Assembly: GCF_018736105.1 (NCBI RefSeq) | Contig: NZ_CP076135.1 | Location: forward strand, 1,672,001-1,736,000 | Direction of reading: 5' to 3' | DNA from: Bradyrhizobium sediminis | GTDB taxonomy: Bacteria; Pseudomonadota; Alphaproteobacteria; Rhizobiales; Xanthobacteraceae | Length of the DNA: 64,000 nt | Shown: piece after piece, positions 52,766-60,781 of the stretch | Numbering within the stretch: position 1 is the stretch's first letter | Layout: every line of letters starts with the position of its first letter | Made by a program: the position numbers and the translations under genes | The notes under the pieces: model-generated | Seen by the model: the letters and a program-made list of their open reading frames with translations, nothing else | Told to the model about the DNA's origin: nothing | Databases searched by the model: none

Positions 52766-54550
52766 TTACCCCAGCAGCACCGCGTCCGCGCCGTTGACCG
52801 CTTCGGCGCTGTCCATCACCGTGCGCTCCAGCGCGCCCGCCTGCACCGTGATGTTCTCGGCGAAGAACCGCGCCAGCGTGACATAGCGCTGCGGATCGCC
52901 AGCGCCTTCGCCGAGATCGCGGGCGGCGAGCGCCTCATTGGCCAGCATGCAGCCGCCGAGCGTTGATCCGAACAGCCGCAAGTAAGGCGTCGCGCCCGCC
53001 AGCGCCTCGTTTGGCGCCGAGCTGACGCGCTCCAGCAGCCATTGGCTGGTGCGCTCGAGCGAGCCCAGCGCGTCGCGCAGTTTGGCGCCGGTGGTGCCGA
53101 ACGCGGGATCGTTCGAGGCTTCGACTTGCTTGACGATGCCGGAGAGTTCGTCGAGCAGGGCCCACACCGATGCGCCGCCATTGGCGGCGAGTTTGCGGGT
53201 CACGAGGTCGATCGACTGGATGCCGTTGGTGCCTTCATAGATCGCGGTGATGCGCGCATCGCGATAGTGCTGCGCGGCGCCGGTTTCCTCGATGAAGCCC
53301 ATGCCGCCGTGGATCTGCACGCCGAGCGAGGTGACCTCGTTGCCGATATCGGTGGAGAAGGCCTTGGCGATCGGCGTCAGCAGCGCGCCGCGCGCGGTGG
53401 CCGCACCGCGCACCTTGGCATCGGTCGCGCGCGCGGCGACATCGAGCGCGACCGCGGTGGCGTAGCAGATGGTGCGCGCGGCGGCGGTCAGCGCGCGCAT
53501 CTGCATCAGCATCCGCTTGACGTCGGGATGCACGATGATGGGGTCGGACCCATTGCCGGCTTTGCCGGCGGCGCGGCCCTGGCGGCGTTCCTGCGCAAAG
53601 GCCAGCGCCTGCTGATAGGCGCGGTCGGCGATGCCGACGCCTTCGAGCCCGACGCCGAGCCGGGCCTGGTTCATCATGGTGAACATGCAGGCCATGCCGC
53701 GGTTTTCCTCGCCGATCAGGTAGCCGACGGCGCCGCCGTGATCGCCCATGGTCATGGTGCAGGTCGGCGAGGCATGCATGCCGAGCTTGTGCTCGACGCC
53801 GCTTGGAAAGATATCGTTGCGGCTGCCCAGCGAACCGTCGGCGTTGACCAGGAATTTCGGGACCAGGAACAGCGAAATGCCCTTGGTGCCATCAGGTGCA
53901 TCGGGCAGCCGCGCCAGCACGAAATGCACGATGTTGTCGGTCATGTCGTGGTCGCCATAGGTGATGAAGATCTTGCTGCCCTTGATGCGATAGGTGCCGT
54001 CGGCGGCGCGTTCGGCGCGGGTTCGCAACGCACCGACGTCAGAGCCCGCCTGCGGCTCGGTGAGCTGCATGGTGCCGGTCCATGCGCCGGTCACCATCTT
54101 CTCCAGATAGATACTCTTTAACTCGTCGCTGCCATGCGCATCCAGCGCCTCGATCGCGCTCAGCGTGAGCAGCGGGCAGAGCCCGAACGCGATGTTCGAC
54201 GCGCTCCAGATCTCGGTGCAGGCGGCATTGATCGCGAGCGGAAGGCCCTGGCCGCCGAACGCTTCCGGGCCCGACACCGCGTTCCACCCCGCCGCCGCCC
54301 AGCGCTGATAGGCATCGGGCCAGCCGGGGGCGGTGGTGACCTTGTCCGCCTCGAGCTTGATGCCGTGTTCGTCGCCGATGCGGTTGAGCGGCGCCAGCAC
54401 GTCGGAGGCAAATTTGCCGGCTTCCTCCAGCACGGCGGCGGTGATGTCGCCGTCGAAATCGCCGTAATGGCCGGCTTTCACGGCGGCCGCGAGGCCCGCG
54501 CCGTGGTTGAGGGCCAGCAGCATATCGTTAACAGGCGCGCGGTAGGTCAT
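52766..54550 (-). CDS. Long acyl-CoA dehydrogenase (3-methylmercaptopropionyl-CoA dehydrogenase / DmdC-like)
   Basis: A 594-residue FAD-dependent dehydrogenase from ATG 54550. The core carries TMQLTEPQAGSDVGALRT (substrate/FAD loop), GSKIFITYGDHD, HGGMGFIEETGAAQHYRD and the catalytic Glu region IYEGTNGIQ. An extra C-terminal domain of about 150 residues follows and is typical of the long AcdA/DmdC-type enzymes. It would introduce a 2,3-double bond into a medium or thioether acyl-CoA. The substrate is uncertain. Single gene. Confidence 0.85.
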   Translation of the reverse strand: MTYRAPVNDMLLALNHGAGLAAAVKAGHYGDFDGDITAAVLEEAGKFASDVLAPLNRIGDEHGIKLEADKVTTAPGWPDAYQRWAAAGWNAVSGPEAFGGQGLPLAINAACTEIWSASNIAFGLCPLLTLSAIEALDAHGSDELKSIYLEKMVTGAWTGTMQLTEPQAGSDVGALRTRAERAADGTYRIKGSKIFITYGDHDMTDNIVHFVLARLPDAPDGTKGISLFLVPKFLVNADGSLGSRNDIFPSGVEHKLGMHASPTCTMTMGDHGGAVGYLIGEENRGMACMFTMMNQARLGVGLEGVGIADRAYQQALAFAQERRQGRAAGKAGNGSDPIIVHPDVKRMLMQMRALTAAARTICYATAVALDVAARATDAKVRGAATARGALLTPIAKAFSTDIGNEVTSLGVQIHGGMGFIEETGAAQHYRDARITAIYEGTNGIQSIDLVTRKLAANGGASVWALLDELSGIVKQVEASNDPAFGTTGAKLRDALGSLERTSQWLLERVSSAPNEALAGATPYLRLFGSTLGGCMLANEALAARDLGEGAGDPQRYVTLARFFAENITVQAGALERTVMDSAEAVNGADAVLLG

Positions 54551-54852
54551 GGCGGTGTCTCGCTCAGTACGGGAACGACAGGCCGCCGTATTCCCACGAA
54601 AACCGGCTGCTCTCAACTCTCCGGGGGACGAAATCGGGACGTTAAGGCACGGCGAAGGCGTGCGTTTCGGGCCGGAATTCATCCGGCTCACCTGACGCAT
54701 TACTTTAAATGTGTGACGGGGGCGCGCCGGTTCCGATTCAGCCGGAAATTCGTCCCATAGGCTGTTGAAATGGCTCAACTCCCCCTATAGACCGGCGTGG
54801 CCTGAGGGAATCCGCGGGAGAGGTCATTCCCGCCGCATTCCGGACAGTCTGT
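54551..54852. other. Intergenic region between acyl-CoA dehydrogenase and tRNA-Gln
   Basis: This 302-base gap should contain the divergent promoters of the dehydrogenase and the tRNA. I see no gene, repeat or clear hairpin in it. Confidence 0.4.
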
Positions 54853-54927
54853 TGGGGCGTAGCCAAGCGGTAAGGCAGGGGATTTTGATTCCCCCATTCG
54901 GAGGTTCGATCCCTCCCGCCCCAGCCA
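54853..54927 (+). tRNA. tRNA-Gln (anticodon TTG)
   Basis: The acceptor stem TGGGGCG pairs with CGCCCCA. The anticodon stem GGGGA/TCCCC encloses the loop TTTTGAT, giving anticodon TTG. The T arm GGAGG-TTCGATC-CCTCC is perfect, and GCCA, with encoded CCA, closes the 75-base gene. The D arm CCAAGCGGTAAGGC is normal. It marks the left border of an accessory-looking segment. Confidence 0.95.
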
Positions 54928-55013
54928 GGCAGTGTGGCGTCCAGTTGAATGCTTGCCAATGGTGGGCTTTTGCGAACCAGGCACCGGTCTCCAGGCTCCA
55001 ATTTCCGGCATTC

Positions 55014-55436
55014 TCAGACCGAGATCGCCGAGAGTCTCCGGCGGGCGTTTGAAAAACTCCCATTCATCCCATTGGCAGGTCTCTCGGTGGCAGCAAGAGT
55101 CGACAGACCGAAGCTTTCGCAATCCAAGGTGGGGTAGGGCGCCATCATCTGGGCGATATTCCGCAAGTTAAATTTCTGTTCGATGGCGACGACCCATAGA
55201 TGAGCGAGCTCTCCTGCGTGAGCGCCGCCGAGAATGGATGCGCCGAGGATATGTCCGTTGCCGTGCACGACGAGCTTGACGGTGCCCGCCGTTGCACCCT
55301 CGGTTTGAGCCCGGTCGCTGGCCGAGAATGGGAGCCTCACGACTCGCAACTTCTCGCCGTATTCCTTGCGTGCGGCTTCTTCGGTCATTCCGATCTGCGC
55401 AAGTCCGGGGTCGGTGTAGGTCACCCAGGGCGAGAC
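55014..55436 (-). pseudogene. Fragment of a dihydrolipoyl dehydrogenase/mercuric-reductase-like flavoprotein (dimerisation domain)
   Basis: The minus frame contains VTYTDPGLAQIGMTEEAARKE, then LRVVRLPFSASDRAQTEG, GTVKLVV, GHILGASILGGAHAGELAHL and MMAPYPTL. This is the C-terminal dimerisation domain of the pyridine nucleotide-disulfide oxidoreductase family. The FAD and NAD domains (about 330 residues) are absent: sequence before residue SPW is unrelated and no start makes sense. The usual C-terminal end is also altered after PTL. It is a gene remnant directly behind tRNA-Gln. Confidence 0.7.
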
Positions 55437-55575
55437 CCGAACTCCGAAAGCGCCTCGTAGCCGGAGCGACGCGAGGATGAGCCTCGCCGCAGCGGTTCGA
55501 GCAGGAATAATGTTTCGATGACGACGGACGCAACGACGGAGAGTCGGCGATTGGCAGACCCCATGTCCGATGCAA

Positions 55576-56093
55576 TCATGCAAGCGTTCCGCGGATCGGA
55601 TAACTCCGTTCCTGAACGAATTTGAGACCCATTAGTACCGAATTCAGTTCCGGTCGTGCAAACGGGGCATTGGAAATATCAATGATCTGGAGTCTTCCCT
55701 CGGGATTGGTGATGAACAGTGCGGGCTCGGGAAACGGGCGGTCGGTTTCCTGCGGCGATCGAGGCTTCGAGATATAGAGGCCAAGGGTGCGCATCTGGTC
55801 CAGCGACAGATCGTAGCCGACGGGGAAGCGCCATTTTTCATTCCCAGCTTCGGTCTCTGCCTTTTCCCTTGGGTCCGCTGATACCGCGGCCACTTCGGTG
55901 CCGGCGTCCATGAACCGGTCAAGAAGTCCATCGAGTGTCTTCAGATAGGTGCGGCAAATGGGGCAGTGCTTGCCGCGGTAGCGACCAGCATCTTCCAACC
56001 CCCTGCGCCCCCGATCTGCAATTCGCCGCCTCCGACCTTGGGCAGCGAGATCGTCGGAAGGATTGAACCGGCTTCTAATTTTGGAGGCGACAT
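55576..56093 (-). pseudogene. AhpC/TSA-type peroxiredoxin, frameshifted
   Basis: From ATG 56093 the frame reads MSPPKLEAGSILPTISLPKV and goes through GGWKMLV, then hits a stop at 55941 after 50 residues. The rest of a redoxin domain follows in another frame: YRGKHCPICRTYLKTLDGL, then VAAVSADPREKAE, GYDLSLDQMRTLGLYIS and the end YPIRGTLA. One base is missing near 55980-55985, where GTC-GC-TAC replaces an expected GTC-GTC-TAC. The catalytic-type CPIC lies behind the break. It is either a decayed gene or a sequencing error. A SigF-type promoter stands 57 bases upstream of the ATG. Confidence 0.7.
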
Positions 56094-56445
56094 TCGTATT
56101 CTCCGCGCAACGATGCAAAACCCTGATTCTGTGCTTATTCAGATGCCAGTTCGTCCAAAGTGTCTGTGATGTTACGCTACGCATCCAATTAATGTCTTCA
56201 GAGTGCGTGCTCGGGCCGCCGGGGTCATGCGCAGCAGTGGGAGGAGCGCCCGCGAGGCGTGCTTCCTGGATCGGAGGGCAAGGCCGATCGCCGTATGAAC
56301 AAAATACACAACAGTCGCCTGCCTTGGGTTGGAGGCGAACGCCACATCCCGTGCAGTCATAGAAGAACTGGCACGCATTCGTTGGCATCGTTTCGAGCTT
56401 TGCCGTCCCGCAATGGGGACACGCAATCAGAGCGTCAAGCGTCAC
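55576..56445 (-). CDS. GDCCVxC-domain protein; frame runs on into the peroxiredoxin remnant
   Basis: From GTG 56445 the protein starts LDALIACPHCGTAKLETMP and contains CTGCG, KAGDCCVFCSYGDRPCPPIQ, the hallmark of the small GDCCVxC (putative heavy-metal-binding) proteins, which are about 70-80 residues long. Here no stop follows: the frame stays open for 289 residues and enters the second part of the frameshifted peroxiredoxin. The run-on is probably an accident of decay rather than a designed fusion, because residues about 75-150 look like translated non-coding DNA. The first 65 residues are the real domain. It lies 57 bases after nrsF. Confidence 0.6.
   Translation of the reverse strand: MTLDALIACPHCGTAKLETMPTNACQFFYDCTGCGVRLQPKAGDCCVFCSYGDRPCPPIQEARLAGAPPTAAHDPGGPSTHSEDINWMRSVTSQTLWTNWHLNKHRIRVLHRCAENTNVASKIRSRFNPSDDLAAQGRRRRIADRGRRGLEDAGRYRGKHCPICRTYLKTLDGLLDRFMDAGTEVAAVSADPREKAETEAGNEKWRFPVGYDLSLDQMRTLGLYISKPRSPQETDRPFPEPALFITNPEGRLQIIDISNAPFARPELNSVLMGLKFVQERSYPIRGTLA
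56150..56175 (-). promoter_or_regulatory. SigF-type promoter of the peroxiredoxin gene
   Basis: On the minus strand GTAACA, 16 bases, CGAA. The CGAA box ends 56 bases before ATG 56093. The pattern and spacing are the same as at 57921, 60240 and 60951. Confidence 0.7.
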
Positions 56446-56502
56446 TATCCAGCTCCAGGCTGGGCCAAAGGCGGGGCCCGGGATCGAGGTTAAACGTGCG
56501 AA

Positions 56503-57186
56503 CTAATGCGCTGCCAGATTGCGGCGAACCCTTGCGACCACAGGACGCCAATCCAGGAACAATCGGCCGGCCCATCCGCAAAGAATAGTCAGCATGAAGA
56601 CAGTTCCCATCTGCCAGACCAGTACCATCAAACTCGCGTCTTGATTGTGGAAGAGACGAAGACCGAAGTTGCCCAATCCCGCCGCCGCCAAGCCCCCAAG
56701 CGCCGCCGAAGCATGCGGCCAAAGCGGCGCTCCTTTTCGCAGCATGAATACCATCGCCGCGGCCGGCAGCGTTCCCACCAGTGCAATCGCCGGAATACAG
56801 ATGAAATCCGAGGCAAAATTCTGTAGAGCGTTTCCGCGCAACCACAGCTGAACACAGCCTTGCCCGAGGCTGACCAGCCAAACCGACAGCGGTACCAGCG
56901 GAAGCAACAGGAAGCGGCGGTTGTATCCGGGAACGATCGACTGAAAGGCGGCAACGGCGGCACCGATCGCCGTGCAAAGCGCAGCCACCTGCTCGAGAAG
57001 AAAACGAGGATCCGCGAACTTGACAGCGAGATCGTCACGCGGAGTCATCATCATGACGATGACCGCGACATAGGGGATCGCGATCGCAAGCCACGATGCA
57101 GTTCGAACCCAAGGCGACGGAAGCCGCTGGACGGGATCCGCTTTCTCGGTCAGACACGCTATCAGCTTGTCGGTATCCATGCCCAT
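56503..57186 (-). CDS. nrsF: NrsF-type anti-sigma factor (DUF1109 membrane protein)
   Basis: A 227-residue protein with six membrane helices of the DUF1109 family. It starts MGMDTDKLIACLTEKADPV, has the typical helix GYNRRFLLLPLVPLSVWL, cysteines in LCTAIG, QGCVQLW and ICIPA, and KGAPLWPHASAALGGLAAAGLG in the second half. In Caulobacter and relatives NrsF keeps the ECF factor SigF inactive at the membrane and its cysteines take part in sensing. Its start overlaps the sigF stop (TAATG), so the pair is translationally coupled. Confidence 0.88.
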   Translation of the reverse strand: MGMDTDKLIACLTEKADPVQRLPSPWVRTASWLAIAIPYVAVIVMMMTPRDDLAVKFADPRFLLEQVAALCTAIGAAVAAFQSIVPGYNRRFLLLPLVPLSVWLVSLGQGCVQLWLRGNALQNFASDFICIPAIALVGTLPAAAMVFMLRKGAPLWPHASAALGGLAAAGLGNFGLRLFHNQDASLMVLVWQMGTVFMLTILCGWAGRLFLDWRPVVARVRRNLAAH

Positions 57187-57749
57187 TACTCTCTGTTAAG
57201 AGCCTTCCGCAGGTTCAAGACCGCCCGGTGGATCGAAATCTTCAGCGCTCCAACAGTCGTTCCGCTCGCCGCTGCCGCCTCCTTGAGCGACATTTCGCGC
57301 AGTTTCAGCATTTCGATCGCCTTCCTCTGACCGTCCGGCAGGTTCTTGATAGCAATCGAAAGCTCTTCCGGGTCGCGATATTCCTCGTTCTCTACATTCG
57401 TCCAATCATCGGCAAAGGTTACGGGGAGTTCGTCCACTTGGACTTCATTTGATTTGCCCCGATAATACCGTCGTGCACTGTCGATTAGCCTGTTGTGGGC
57501 GATCGTAGATAGCCATGGCATGAACGGACGTTTTGGGTCGAAAGTCGCGCGTACGGCGTGGACCGATAGGAGGATCTCCTGAACCAGGTCCTCGACTTCC
57601 TCAGCCGTGAAAAATTGCCGACGCCTTCGCACGATCTGGCGCAACTTTGGCGTGATTTCCCTCAAGAGGCGCTCATAGGCGCGCATATCGCCGGCCTGTG
57701 CGGCCTGCATGAGCGCCTCCATGGTAGGCGAACTGGAATCCCGCTTCAT
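57186..57749 (-). CDS. sigF: SigF-type ECF sigma factor
   Basis: A 187-residue ECF sigma factor. Region 2 (about 20-90) contains ITPKLRQIVRRRRQFFTAEEVEDLVQEILLSVH in two pieces and PFMPWLSTIAHNRLIDSAR. Region 4 (about 125-180) contains LPDGQRKAIEMLKLREMSLKEAAAASG and ALKISIHRAVLNLRKAL. The coupled DUF1109 partner identifies it as SigF of the Caulobacter/Bradyrhizobium type, used under oxidative and metal stress. I find no GTAAC-N16-CGAA site in front of sigF itself, so its own promoter is of another type. Confidence 0.88.
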   Translation of the reverse strand: MKRDSSSPTMEALMQAAQAGDMRAYERLLREITPKLRQIVRRRRQFFTAEEVEDLVQEILLSVHAVRATFDPKRPFMPWLSTIAHNRLIDSARRYYRGKSNEVQVDELPVTFADDWTNVENEEYRDPEELSIAIKNLPDGQRKAIEMLKLREMSLKEAAAASGTTVGALKISIHRAVLNLRKALNRE

Positions 57750-57920
57750 GTCACCGTAACAGCCTCTGGGTCTCGCAAACCATCAAGCGTACATCCTAAA
57801 TGAACCGATATCCGGAGGTCGAGGGCGCAGACTAGCAGAGATCCGTCGACGGCGCGGCAAGAGCCGTGAAGACCCCGACCGGAGGTGGATGCCGGCAGAC
57901 TTATATTTTGCGGCGAGCGC

Positions 57921-57946
57921 GTAACTTCCGCCGGCTTCGAAGCGAA
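57921..57946 (+). promoter_or_regulatory. SigF-type promoter of the thioredoxin-ccdA operon
   Basis: GTAACT (57921-57926), 16 bases, CGAA (57943-57946). The start codon of the thioredoxin gene is 45 bases downstream. The match to GTAAC(C)-N16-CGAA, known for SigF of Caulobacter, is exact apart from the sixth base. Confidence 0.75.
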
Positions 57947-57990
57947 ACTCCAGAGCTGGCCGTCTTGGCTTCCTCGGAGATACATCGCAC

Positions 57991-58371
57991 ATGTTATTGA
58001 AATCCTTAAAGACACTGATCGCATCGGCTTTCCTTGTCGGGGGCGCGCTGGTCGCCCAGGCCGCGCAACCGTTCGATACGAGCGCGTTCCAGCAAGCGCA
58101 GGCGGCCGGGAAGTCCATCCTTGTCGATGTGACCGCACCTTGGTGTCCGACGTGCAAGCAGCAGCGGCCGATCGTGCAGGAAATCGAAAAATCGACGCCA
58201 AATCTGGTTGTCTATGAAGTGGACTTCGATAACGCGAAGGACGTCCTGAAGCGCTTTCGGGTTCAAAATCAGAGCACCCTCATCGTGTTCAAGGGCGCCA
58301 ACGAGGTTGGCAGGTCCGCGGGCGACACCAATCCTGCAAGCATCAGGGCTCTTGTCTCGAAAGGGCTTTGA
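57991..58371 (+). CDS. Periplasmic thioredoxin-fold protein
   Basis: A 126-residue protein with a signal peptide (MLLKSLKTLIASAFLVGG, cleavage near AQAA) and a thioredoxin domain with active site APWCPTCKQQ (about residues 50-59), cis-proline region NQSTLIVFKG and normal length. It would reduce disulfides or peroxidatic partners in the periplasm. The ccdA-like membrane protein gene begins 1 base after its stop, so electrons probably come through that protein. It is transcribed from the SigF-type site at 57921-57946. Confidence 0.88.
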   Translation: MLLKSLKTLIASAFLVGGALVAQAAQPFDTSAFQQAQAAGKSILVDVTAPWCPTCKQQRPIVQEIEKSTPNLVVYEVDFDNAKDVLKRFRVQNQSTLIVFKGANEVGRSAGDTNPASIRALVSKGL

Positions 58372-58372
58372 G

Positions 58373-59098
58373 GTGCCCGAAATCGGCAATCTGGCGCTCA
58401 GCTACGCCGCGGGCGCGCTATCGACTCTCTCCCCATGCGTGCTTCCATTGCTGCCGATTGTACTATTCGGCGTGCTTGAGAGGCATGCCTGGGGACCGGT
58501 TGCCCTGGCTGCCGGCCTTGCGACATCGTTCGCCGTGTTGGGTACCACGATCGCCTCCGTCGGCTTCAATATAGGTCTGGATCCCGCGGCGCTCAGATAC
58601 GCCATCGCGATGCTCATGCTCGCCATGGGCGTCGTACTGCTTATCCCCGCCCTGCAGGGAAGGCTGGCGGCCTTCGCAGCTCCCGTCGCAACCGGCGGAC
58701 AAACATTGCTCGATCGCATTCAGCCATCCGGACTTGGCGGACAGTTCGTACTCGGTGGTCTGCTGGGCGCCATCTGGTCGCCCTGTTCCGGTCCAACTCT
58801 CGGAGCCGCGATCGGACTTGCGGCTCAGGGTGACACCGTCATCAAGGCGGCTGCCGTGATGGCGCTCTTCGGGCTCGGAGCGGCGACGCCGATCCTGGCA
58901 CTCGCCTATGGTTCCAGGCAGGCGATCCTTACCCGCCGAGATCTGCTGGCAAAGACATCGCGCATCGCAAAGCCCGTCATGGGCGTGGCGTTTGCGTTCG
59001 TCGGCGCATTCGTACTTACCGGCATCGACAAGATTGTGGAAACGTCGTTGACGAATGCGCTGCCGGATTGGCTGACAGCTCTAACCACTCGGCTGTGA
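58373..59098 (+). CDS. CcdA/DsbD-type thiol electron carrier membrane protein
   Basis: A 241-residue protein from GTG 58373. It has six membrane helices with the two redox cysteines in LSPCVLPLLP (first helix) and WSPCSGPTLG (fourth helix), as in CcdA and the centre of DsbD. It would pass electrons from cytoplasmic thioredoxin to the periplasmic thioredoxin encoded just upstream. The two genes are 1 base apart. It could also serve cytochrome c maturation, but the neighbours point to stress repair. Confidence 0.85.
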   Translation: MPEIGNLALSYAAGALSTLSPCVLPLLPIVLFGVLERHAWGPVALAAGLATSFAVLGTTIASVGFNIGLDPAALRYAIAMLMLAMGVVLLIPALQGRLAAFAAPVATGGQTLLDRIQPSGLGGQFVLGGLLGAIWSPCSGPTLGAAIGLAAQGDTVIKAAAVMALFGLGAATPILALAYGSRQAILTRRDLLAKTSRIAKPVMGVAFAFVGAFVLTGIDKIVETSLTNALPDWLTALTTRL

Positions 59099-59237
59099 AA
59101 CCATCGAACTACGCGGAAAGAAGCAAAGGAAAGCCATCGCAGCAGGCATGGCAATGATGGCCTGGCTCACGGCAGGGTAGCGACGAATGCGAGATGCACG
59201 CCCGTCAGATTTCGTCGTCCAAGCGAAAGGACAAACC

Positions 59238-59717
59238 ATGGTACGATTGGCACTTTCGATGGCGGCAGTGTTCATCGGCCTTTCGGCAGCTTCCGCAGGC
59301 ACCGTCAAGACGCGCGCAGGGTGGGCCGTCATCGACACACGGCAATCCTTCCAGGCGCTGGTCGAGCGGCTTGAGGCAACCGTAAAATCTGAGAAAATGG
59401 GTATCGTAACCTCGGCGAGCGCGTCCGAGGGGGCGAAGGCGGCAGGCGTCGCGATTCCGGGAAACAAGGTGTTCGGCGTGTTCCGAAACGACTTCGCGCG
59501 ACGGATGCTGGGTTCGAGCGTGGCCGCCGGCATAGAGGCTCCCATTCGCATGTACGTCACGGAAAATCAGGACGGTACGGCGACGCTTTCCTACAAGAAG
59601 CCCAGCACTGTGTTTGCGCCCTATGCCGATGAAGGCGGAGATGCACTTAAATCGGTCGGCGCAGAGCTGGACGCGATATTCGCCAGAATCGCCGAGCGGA
59701 CAACTTCCGATAAGTAA
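59238..59717 (+). CDS. DUF302-family secreted protein
   Basis: A 159-residue protein from ATG 59238 with AAAGGA upstream and a signal peptide ending ASA. The DUF302 domain is visible in QSFQALVERLEATVKSEKMG, IPGNKVFGVFRNDFARRML, PIRMYVTENQDGTATLSYKKPS and the final helix. DUF302 proteins are small periplasmic proteins of unknown job, frequent near thiol and sulfur genes. It follows ccdA by 139 bases without an obvious promoter of the SigF type, so it may be read from the thioredoxin promoter. Confidence 0.8.
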   Translation: MVRLALSMAAVFIGLSAASAGTVKTRAGWAVIDTRQSFQALVERLEATVKSEKMGIVTSASASEGAKAAGVAIPGNKVFGVFRNDFARRMLGSSVAAGIEAPIRMYVTENQDGTATLSYKKPSTVFAPYADEGGDALKSVGAELDAIFARIAERTTSDK

Positions 59718-59775
59718 CGTTCGACCAATGCCGGATCGGTGCAAGCATATGTTCCAGCCCATGCGGCATGTGAAC

Positions 59776-60169
59776 TTCGAAGCAAAATCCCACGGAACAA
59801 CGCGCCGATGCCGTCGGACTGGATGCCGATGGTCGGCGGGTATTGCTGGAAGACGGGCGTTCAGTGTCAGGCGATCTGATTTCCGTCGACGTCGGCGCGG
59901 TAACCGACACATCGAAGGCGCCGCGAAACAACGGGTTGCTTGTTTCCGTAAAGCCGATGGATGAATTCGAGAATTTCTGGCCGATGATCGAGCAACGGAT
60001 GAAATCCGATTCGGGCATCCGGATCGCGGTGGTCGGCGCCGGCGCAGCGGGCGTCGAGCTTGCGCTCGCAATTCGATATCGGCTGGATCAGATGAACGCG
60101 GGGACCGACAAGCGTGCCGGGGTCGTCTTGGTGGAGAGGGACCGATTTGAGGACGGCAATTCCGGATAG
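59776..60169 (+). pseudogene. Fragment of an FAD/NAD(P)-dependent oxidoreductase (NDH-2/SelD-N-like)
   Basis: The plus frame carries RADAVGLDADGRRVLLEDGR, then SGDLISVDVG, VSVKPMDEFENFWPMIE, IRIAVVGAGAAGVELALAIRYRL and stops at 60169. This is the middle of a two-dinucleotide-binding oxidoreductase: the first FAD motif and the whole C-terminal half are missing. No start codon makes sense. It is a remnant lying between the DUF302 gene and the DoxX promoter. Confidence 0.65.
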
Positions 60170-60239
60170 ACCACGCCGAGGCAAAGTTTCGACCGGCGCA
60201 GTCCAGGCAAGATATTCGTCGTTTGCCGTATTGCAGCAA

Positions 60240-60265
60240 GTAACAAATCCGGCTCCCGAAGCGAA
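60240..60265 (+). promoter_or_regulatory. SigF-type promoter of the doxX gene
   Basis: GTAACA (60240-60245), 16 bases, CGAA (60262-60265). ATG 60308 follows after 42 bases. It lies just behind the oxidoreductase remnant. Confidence 0.75.
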
Positions 60266-60307
60266 CCCAGAGGGACGGTCCAGGGTGGCGAATACCAGGG
60301 AGAGACC

Positions 60308-60781
60308 ATGAAATCGATCGTATTTCTGTTAATAGCGCTGCCGGCGCAGATTGCTTCATATTTTCCGTGGATCGGACCGCTGATCATGCGGCTTGTCGTC
60401 GGTTACGTATTCATGCTCACCGGCTGGGCCAAGCTCAACAATCTTCCCCAGATGATCCAGAACTTCTCTGAATGGGGAATCCCGTTTCCCGCCATTCTGA
60501 CGCCGTTCGTCTCCGCCGTGGAATGCTTCGGCGGCGCCATGCTGATCCTGGGATTGTTTACCCGTATCCCGGCGGCCATGCTGACGGTCGTTATGATCGT
60601 CGCGATCAAGGCGGCAAAATGGGAAAACGCGGATTCCCTGGAAACGTTGCTTGGATTTGAGGAGGCGACCTACCTGGCGGCCTTCCTTTGGCTCGCGATC
60701 GCGGGGCCAGGCGCAGCCTCCCTTGACCGGCTGCTACTGCGGCTGACCGGCCAGGAAAGTGAGCGATCGAAGCTCGTTTGA
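60308..60781 (+). CDS. DoxX-family membrane protein
   Basis: A 157-residue protein with four membrane helices. The DoxX signature IMRLVVGYVFMLTGWAKL in helix 1-2 and FVSAVECFGGAMLILGLFTRIPA in helix 3 are clear. DoxX-like proteins belong to quinone- and thiol-linked membrane oxidoreductase systems and are a regular companion of bufferin and DUF692 gene clusters. Separate SigF-type promoter upstream (60240-60265). Upstream GGGAGAGACC acts as a ribosome-binding region. Confidence 0.85.
   Translation: MKSIVFLLIALPAQIASYFPWIGPLIMRLVVGYVFMLTGWAKLNNLPQMIQNFSEWGIPFPAILTPFVSAVECFGGAMLILGLFTRIPAAMLTVVMIVAIKAAKWENADSLETLLGFEEATYLAAFLWLAIAGPGAASLDRLLLRLTGQESERSKLV

Noticed and set aside
52080-52797. 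Small open frames in the repeat-rich gap (52080-52334, 52331-52558, 52438-52671, 52546-52797)
   Set aside because: They fall in a multi-copy non-coding element, change frame through it, and have no protein-like composition or ribosome-binding sites.
55576-56445. A purposeful fusion of a GDCCVxC domain with a peroxiredoxin
   Set aside because: The peroxiredoxin N-terminal part is still present in another frame with its own start and promoter. A one-base loss explains the open frame better than a fusion, so I list it only as a run-on.
57750-57900. SigF autoregulation site in front of sigF
   Set aside because: I read the minus strand for GTAAC-N16-CGAA between the sigF start and the divergent promoter and found no match with the right spacing.
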